Of a stretch of 8,276 nt of DNA, positions 6,645-8,276 are shown piece by piece; the stretch's first letter is position 1; the number at the start of each line of letters is the position of its first letter. Under the pieces are notes generated by a model, which was not told the DNA's origin, made no database searches, and was given only the letters and a program-made list of their open reading frames with translations. The stretch spans positions 24,947 to 33,222 of the forward strand of contig KL571305.1 in NCBI GenBank assembly GCA_000715855.1. The letters are read 5' to 3'. This stretch comes from Actinoplanes liguriensis (lineage in GTDB: Bacteria > Actinomycetota > Actinomycetes > Mycobacteriales > Micromonosporaceae). The position numbers and the translations under genes are program-made.

Positions 6645-8276
6645 TCGTGCGGCAGCGCCTCCAGCGCCGCCCGCAGCTGGGCGCGGCCGGTGATGCCCAG
6701 CTTCGGGAAGATCCGGTACAGGTGCGAGCTGACCGTCCGGTGCGACATGAACATCCGCTGGCCGATCTCGCGGTTGGTCAGCCCCGCCGCCGCCAGCATC
6801 GCGGTCTGCAGCTCCTGCGCGGTCAGCCGCTCGCCCGACGGCGTGGTGCGCCCGGCGCTCTCCTCACCGGCCGCGCGCAGCTCCTCCCGGGCGAGCCGGC
6901 CCCACGCGGCGGCGCCGAGCGCGTCGAAACCGTCGCGGGCGGCCCGCAGCGGGACGCGGGACTCCAGGATGCGACGGTTGCGGCGCAGCCAGGACCCGTG
7001 CGCGAGCTGCAGCCGTGCCCGGTGGACCGGCCACGCGGCGAGGTCGGCGGCCAGGGCTTTCGCATAGGCTCCGGGCGCGTCCGGCTCAGGGCTCAGAACG
7101 GCTTGCGCGTACGCCAGTGAGCGCTGGAGCATCGGCGAAGGCAACCGCGACGCCCGCTCCGCGGACCGGGCCACGATGTCGCGGACCTCGTCGCGCCGGT
7201 TCGACCGTACGGCCGCGTCGGCGACGTCCGGCAGAGCCCAGCCGGACATGTCCGGGTGATAGGTCTCGTCCTGCGGGTCGAAGACCCGCAGGAGCAGGTC
7301 GAGCGCCTCGTCGTGGCGGCCGGCGGCGCTCGCGGCGACCCCGCGGGCGTGCTGCGCGGCGGCGGCGACGAACCGCCCCCCCACCACGAGCGGGCTGGCC
7401 AGCACCGAGTCGGCGAGCCGGAACGCGGTCCCGGCGTTGCCGTACATCGCCTCCTGCAGCGCCTGCGCGGAGCGGGCCGCGACGATCCAGAAGTGGTCGC
7501 CGATCTCCTCGGCGAGCGACTCGGCCTCCTCCAGGTCGGCGCGGACCGCCGGCCAGCGGCCCAGCCAGAGCCGGATGAACCCGGTCGACGACAGGTTGCG
7601 GGCCAGCAGCGCGGCCCGGCCCTGGGTGCGGTAGCCGGCCGAGGCGGTGCCCATGAACGACGACGCGGTGACGAAGTCGCCCAGGATCAGCGCGGCCCCG
7701 CCGAGGAACCGCATGCCGTCCACATCGGTGCGGTCCGGCACGAGGCCGGTCAGCGCGCGCAGCACGCCGGGCCCGTGCACGTCCGGCTGGGCGTAGGCGG
7801 CGACGGCCAGCGCGGCCGGCTCGTCGGCGGCCAGCCCGATCTTGCCGAGCACCGCGGTGACCCGCAGGCCGGCCTCCGGCGGCAGCCCGGCCCACCAGCA
7901 GCGCGACGCCGCCCGGAAGCACAGCGTGGTGGCCAGCTCGGTGTGCCCGTCGGCGAGCACCTCGCAGGCCAGGTCGCAGAGCATCTCCAGGCGGCCGGTG
8001 TCGCGGAAGTCGCCGGGCTCCACGATGTCGCGGACCAGCGCGAGGCGGGCCCGGTCGGCGGTGCCGCCCTGGGCCGGGTCGGCCTTCGCCACGAGCTGCA
8101 CCGCGATCTGCCGGTCGAGCAACTGCGAGGCGAGCTCGGCGGCGTGCAGCAGCAGCGACGAGCGGCGGGCCGGGTCACCGGTCAGCTCGGAGGCGCGGTC
8201 CAGGTCGGTGACGGCGACGCCGAGCGCGCCGCGTTCCAGGGCCCGGCCGGCGGCCGCCTCCAGCTCGGCGCTGACC
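6635..8276 (-). CDS. LuxR-type (LAL-like) transcriptional regulator, N-terminal part outside window
   Basis: The frame is open from the right edge (first complete codon at 8275) to a TAG at 6635-6637, giving 546 residues of C-terminal sequence. The last 63 residues (6638-6826) are a LuxR/GerE helix-turn-helix: LTAQELQTAMLAAAGLTNREIGQRMFMSHRTVSSHLYRIFPKLGI, the recognition helix being around SHRTVSSHLYRIF. The rest is an Ala/Leu/Arg-rich helical region with TPR-like character (for example ARRSSLLLHAAELASQLLDRQIA, near 8090-8170), as in the large LAL (MalT-like) regulators that carry an ATPase domain at the N-terminus. That ATPase domain would lie to the right of the window. A TTG at 8122 is not a credible start, because the coding pattern continues upstream without a break. 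Such proteins usually activate nearby or pathway genes in response to an inducer; its targets are unknown. It is convergent with the nuclease gene. Confidence 0.9.
   Translation of the reverse strand, partial: VSAELEAAAGRALERGALGVAVTDLDRASELTGDPARRSSLLLHAAELASQLLDRQIAVQLVAKADPAQGGTADRARLALVRDIVEPGDFRDTGRLEMLCDLACEVLADGHTELATTLCFRAASRCWWAGLPPEAGLRVTAVLGKIGLAADEPAALAVAAYAQPDVHGPGVLRALTGLVPDRTDVDGMRFLGGAALILGDFVTASSFMGTASAGYRTQGRAALLARNLSSTGFIRLWLGRWPAVRADLEEAESLAEEIGDHFWIVAARSAQALQEAMYGNAGTAFRLADSVLASPLVVGGRFVAAAAQHARGVAASAAGRHDEALDLLLRVFDPQDETYHPDMSGWALPDVADAAVRSNRRDEVRDIVARSAERASRLPSPMLQRSLAYAQAVLSPEPDAPGAYAKALAADLAAWPVHRARLQLAHGSWLRRNRRILESRVPLRAARDGFDALGAAAWGRLAREELRAAGEESAGRTTPSGERLTAQELQTAMLAAAGLTNREIGQRMFMSHRTVSSHLYRIFPKLGITGRAQLRAALEALPHDQP

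Noticed and set aside
8120..8122. TTG at 8122 as the start of the LuxR-type regulator
   Set aside because: The frame stays open with matching composition and family-like sequence to the window edge, and such regulators are usually far longer.

Overview
The window is GC-rich with strong third-position GC bias, GTG starts and Tat-like or Sec signal peptides on several genes. This suggests a filamentous actinobacterium; gene content (ricin-domain glycosidase, large LuxR regulator of the LAL type, actinobacterial SGNH family) fits Micromonosporaceae such as Actinoplanes, but that placement is an inference from style, not from a marker gene. Six protein-coding genes fill almost the whole window. 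No RNA gene, insertion sequence, CRISPR array or attachment site is visible.

Left part (1-1358, minus strand): a metallo-beta-lactamase-fold hydrolase is followed 35 bp downstream by an exported alpha/beta hydrolase that runs off the left edge. The two probably form one transcription unit. A 162-bp divergent intergenic region (1359-1520), AT-rich by local standards, holds a convincing vegetative-type promoter and a small cluster of repeated GCGTT/AACGC half-sites facing right.

Middle part (1521-6023, plus strand): an exported GH127-type beta-L-arabinofuranosidase carries a C-terminal ricin-like lectin domain made of three 47-residue repeats. After 42 bp comes a 689-residue membrane protein with nine predicted N-terminal transmembrane segments, an extracytoplasmic SGNH/GDSL hydrolase domain, a cysteine-bearing stalk and one last transmembrane segment.

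Right part (6123-8276): a small exported endonuclease I-family protein (plus strand) looks C-terminally truncated and overlaps by 10 bp the 3' end of a convergent LuxR-type transcriptional regulator (minus strand), whose N-terminal part lies outside the window.

Four of the six products appear to act outside the cytoplasm (alpha/beta hydrolase, arabinofuranosidase, SGNH protein, nuclease), so the region looks like accessory secreted-enzyme territory for use of plant or microbial polymers. No clear multi-gene defence or biosynthetic system is present. The most unusual points are the architecture and missing catalytic Asp of the SGNH protein, the truncated nuclease at the convergent junction, and the repeated half-sites at the arabinofuranosidase promoter.
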